This document shows, one piece after another, positions 39,769-39,800 of a stretch of 39,800 nucleotides of DNA. This DNA comes from an uncultured Oscillospiraceae bacterium (GTDB lineage: Bacteria > Bacillota > Clostridia > Oscillospirales > Acutalibacteraceae): NCBI GenBank assembly GCA_900540865.1, contig UQHH01000020.1:1-39800 (forward strand), in the 5' to 3' direction. The position numbers and the translations under genes are program-made. The notes beneath the pieces are model-generated. The model worked only from the letters and a program-made list of their open reading frames with translations. It made no database searches and was not told where the DNA came from. Every line of letters begins with the position of its first letter. Position 1 is the stretch's first letter.

Positions 39769-39800
39769 GGTCAAGCCCTCGACCTATTAGTACTGCCAAG
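39769..39800 (-). rRNA. 23S ribosomal RNA, 3' end (partial)
   Basis: The minus strand reads GCAGTACTAATAGGTCGAGG then GCTTGACC, which matches the conserved last bases of bacterial 23S rRNA (GGTACTAAT...GAGGCTTAACC in Escherichia coli). The gene continues beyond the window. No 5S rRNA is found between this end and the terminator at 39621-39653. Confidence 0.9.

Noticed and set aside
39617..39799. Open frame of 60 codons on the minus strand at the right edge
   Set aside because: It runs through the 3' end of 23S rRNA and the rRNA spacer; the rRNA match explains the sequence.

Overview
The window reads as chromosomal core sequence of a low-to-moderate GC, endospore-forming Firmicute of class Clostridia, probably Oscillospirales-like. 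The evidence is the hrcA-grpE-dnaK-dnaJ-prmA heat-shock order with a CIRCE operator, spoIIID and a YtaF-type protein, a lexA with a Bacillus-like LexA box in its promoter, a YtrA-type GntR/ABC operon, TTG starts on several genes, and SigA-type promoters with 17-bp spacers. The genus cannot be fixed from this sequence alone. I found no phage, insertion sequence, CRISPR array, tRNA or defence system.

Layout. The left edge (1-204) holds the leader and first codons of a minus-strand gene whose ribosome-binding site can be sequestered by a hairpin. Next is a divergent surface-glycosylation locus: a YfhO-type multi-membrane protein (minus) facing a CsbB-like glycosyltransferase and a GtrA/GtcA-like flippase (plus). 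A GNAT acetyltransferase and a membrane 4Fe-4S protein follow. The block from 6.2 to 8.4 kb on the minus strand carries a 49-aa membrane microprotein, rpsT, a YtaF-like protein and a pair of small related membrane proteins. From 8.5 to 16.1 kb on the plus strand come hrcA-grpE-dnaK-dnaJ-prmA, a membrane protein with an acidic tail, and an Mrp/Nbp35-type Fe-S P-loop ATPase.

From 16.2 to 18.5 kb there is a DUF2975 / XRE regulator / DUF4153-DUF4173-like operon, divergent from lexA. The 19.5-31.4 kb stretch is all minus strand: a DUF554 protein, a response regulator - histidine kinase - HtrA protease operon, an Old-Yellow-Enzyme-type oxidoreductase, spoIIID, an aspartate/glutamate racemase, a second YfhO-type protein, and the two subunits of a class I (4Fe-4S) fumarase. 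It is followed by a GntR-ABC ATPase-ABC permease operon, a 490-bp hairpin-rich stretch without a convincing gene, the nth-lepA pair, a HAD phosphatase, an SF0329-like protein, and the 3' end of a 23S rRNA gene (minus strand) at the right edge.

How it fits together. Most genes are housekeeping: protein folding, DNA repair and SOS, translation, central metabolism and sporulation. The envelope is the recurring theme: two YfhO proteins, a flippase pair, a two-component system coupled to HtrA, and several small membrane proteins. The least explained parts are the hairpin array at 35.2-35.6 kb, the sequestered ribosome-binding site at the left edge, the palindromic promoter of the 49-aa microprotein, and the orphan second YfhO.
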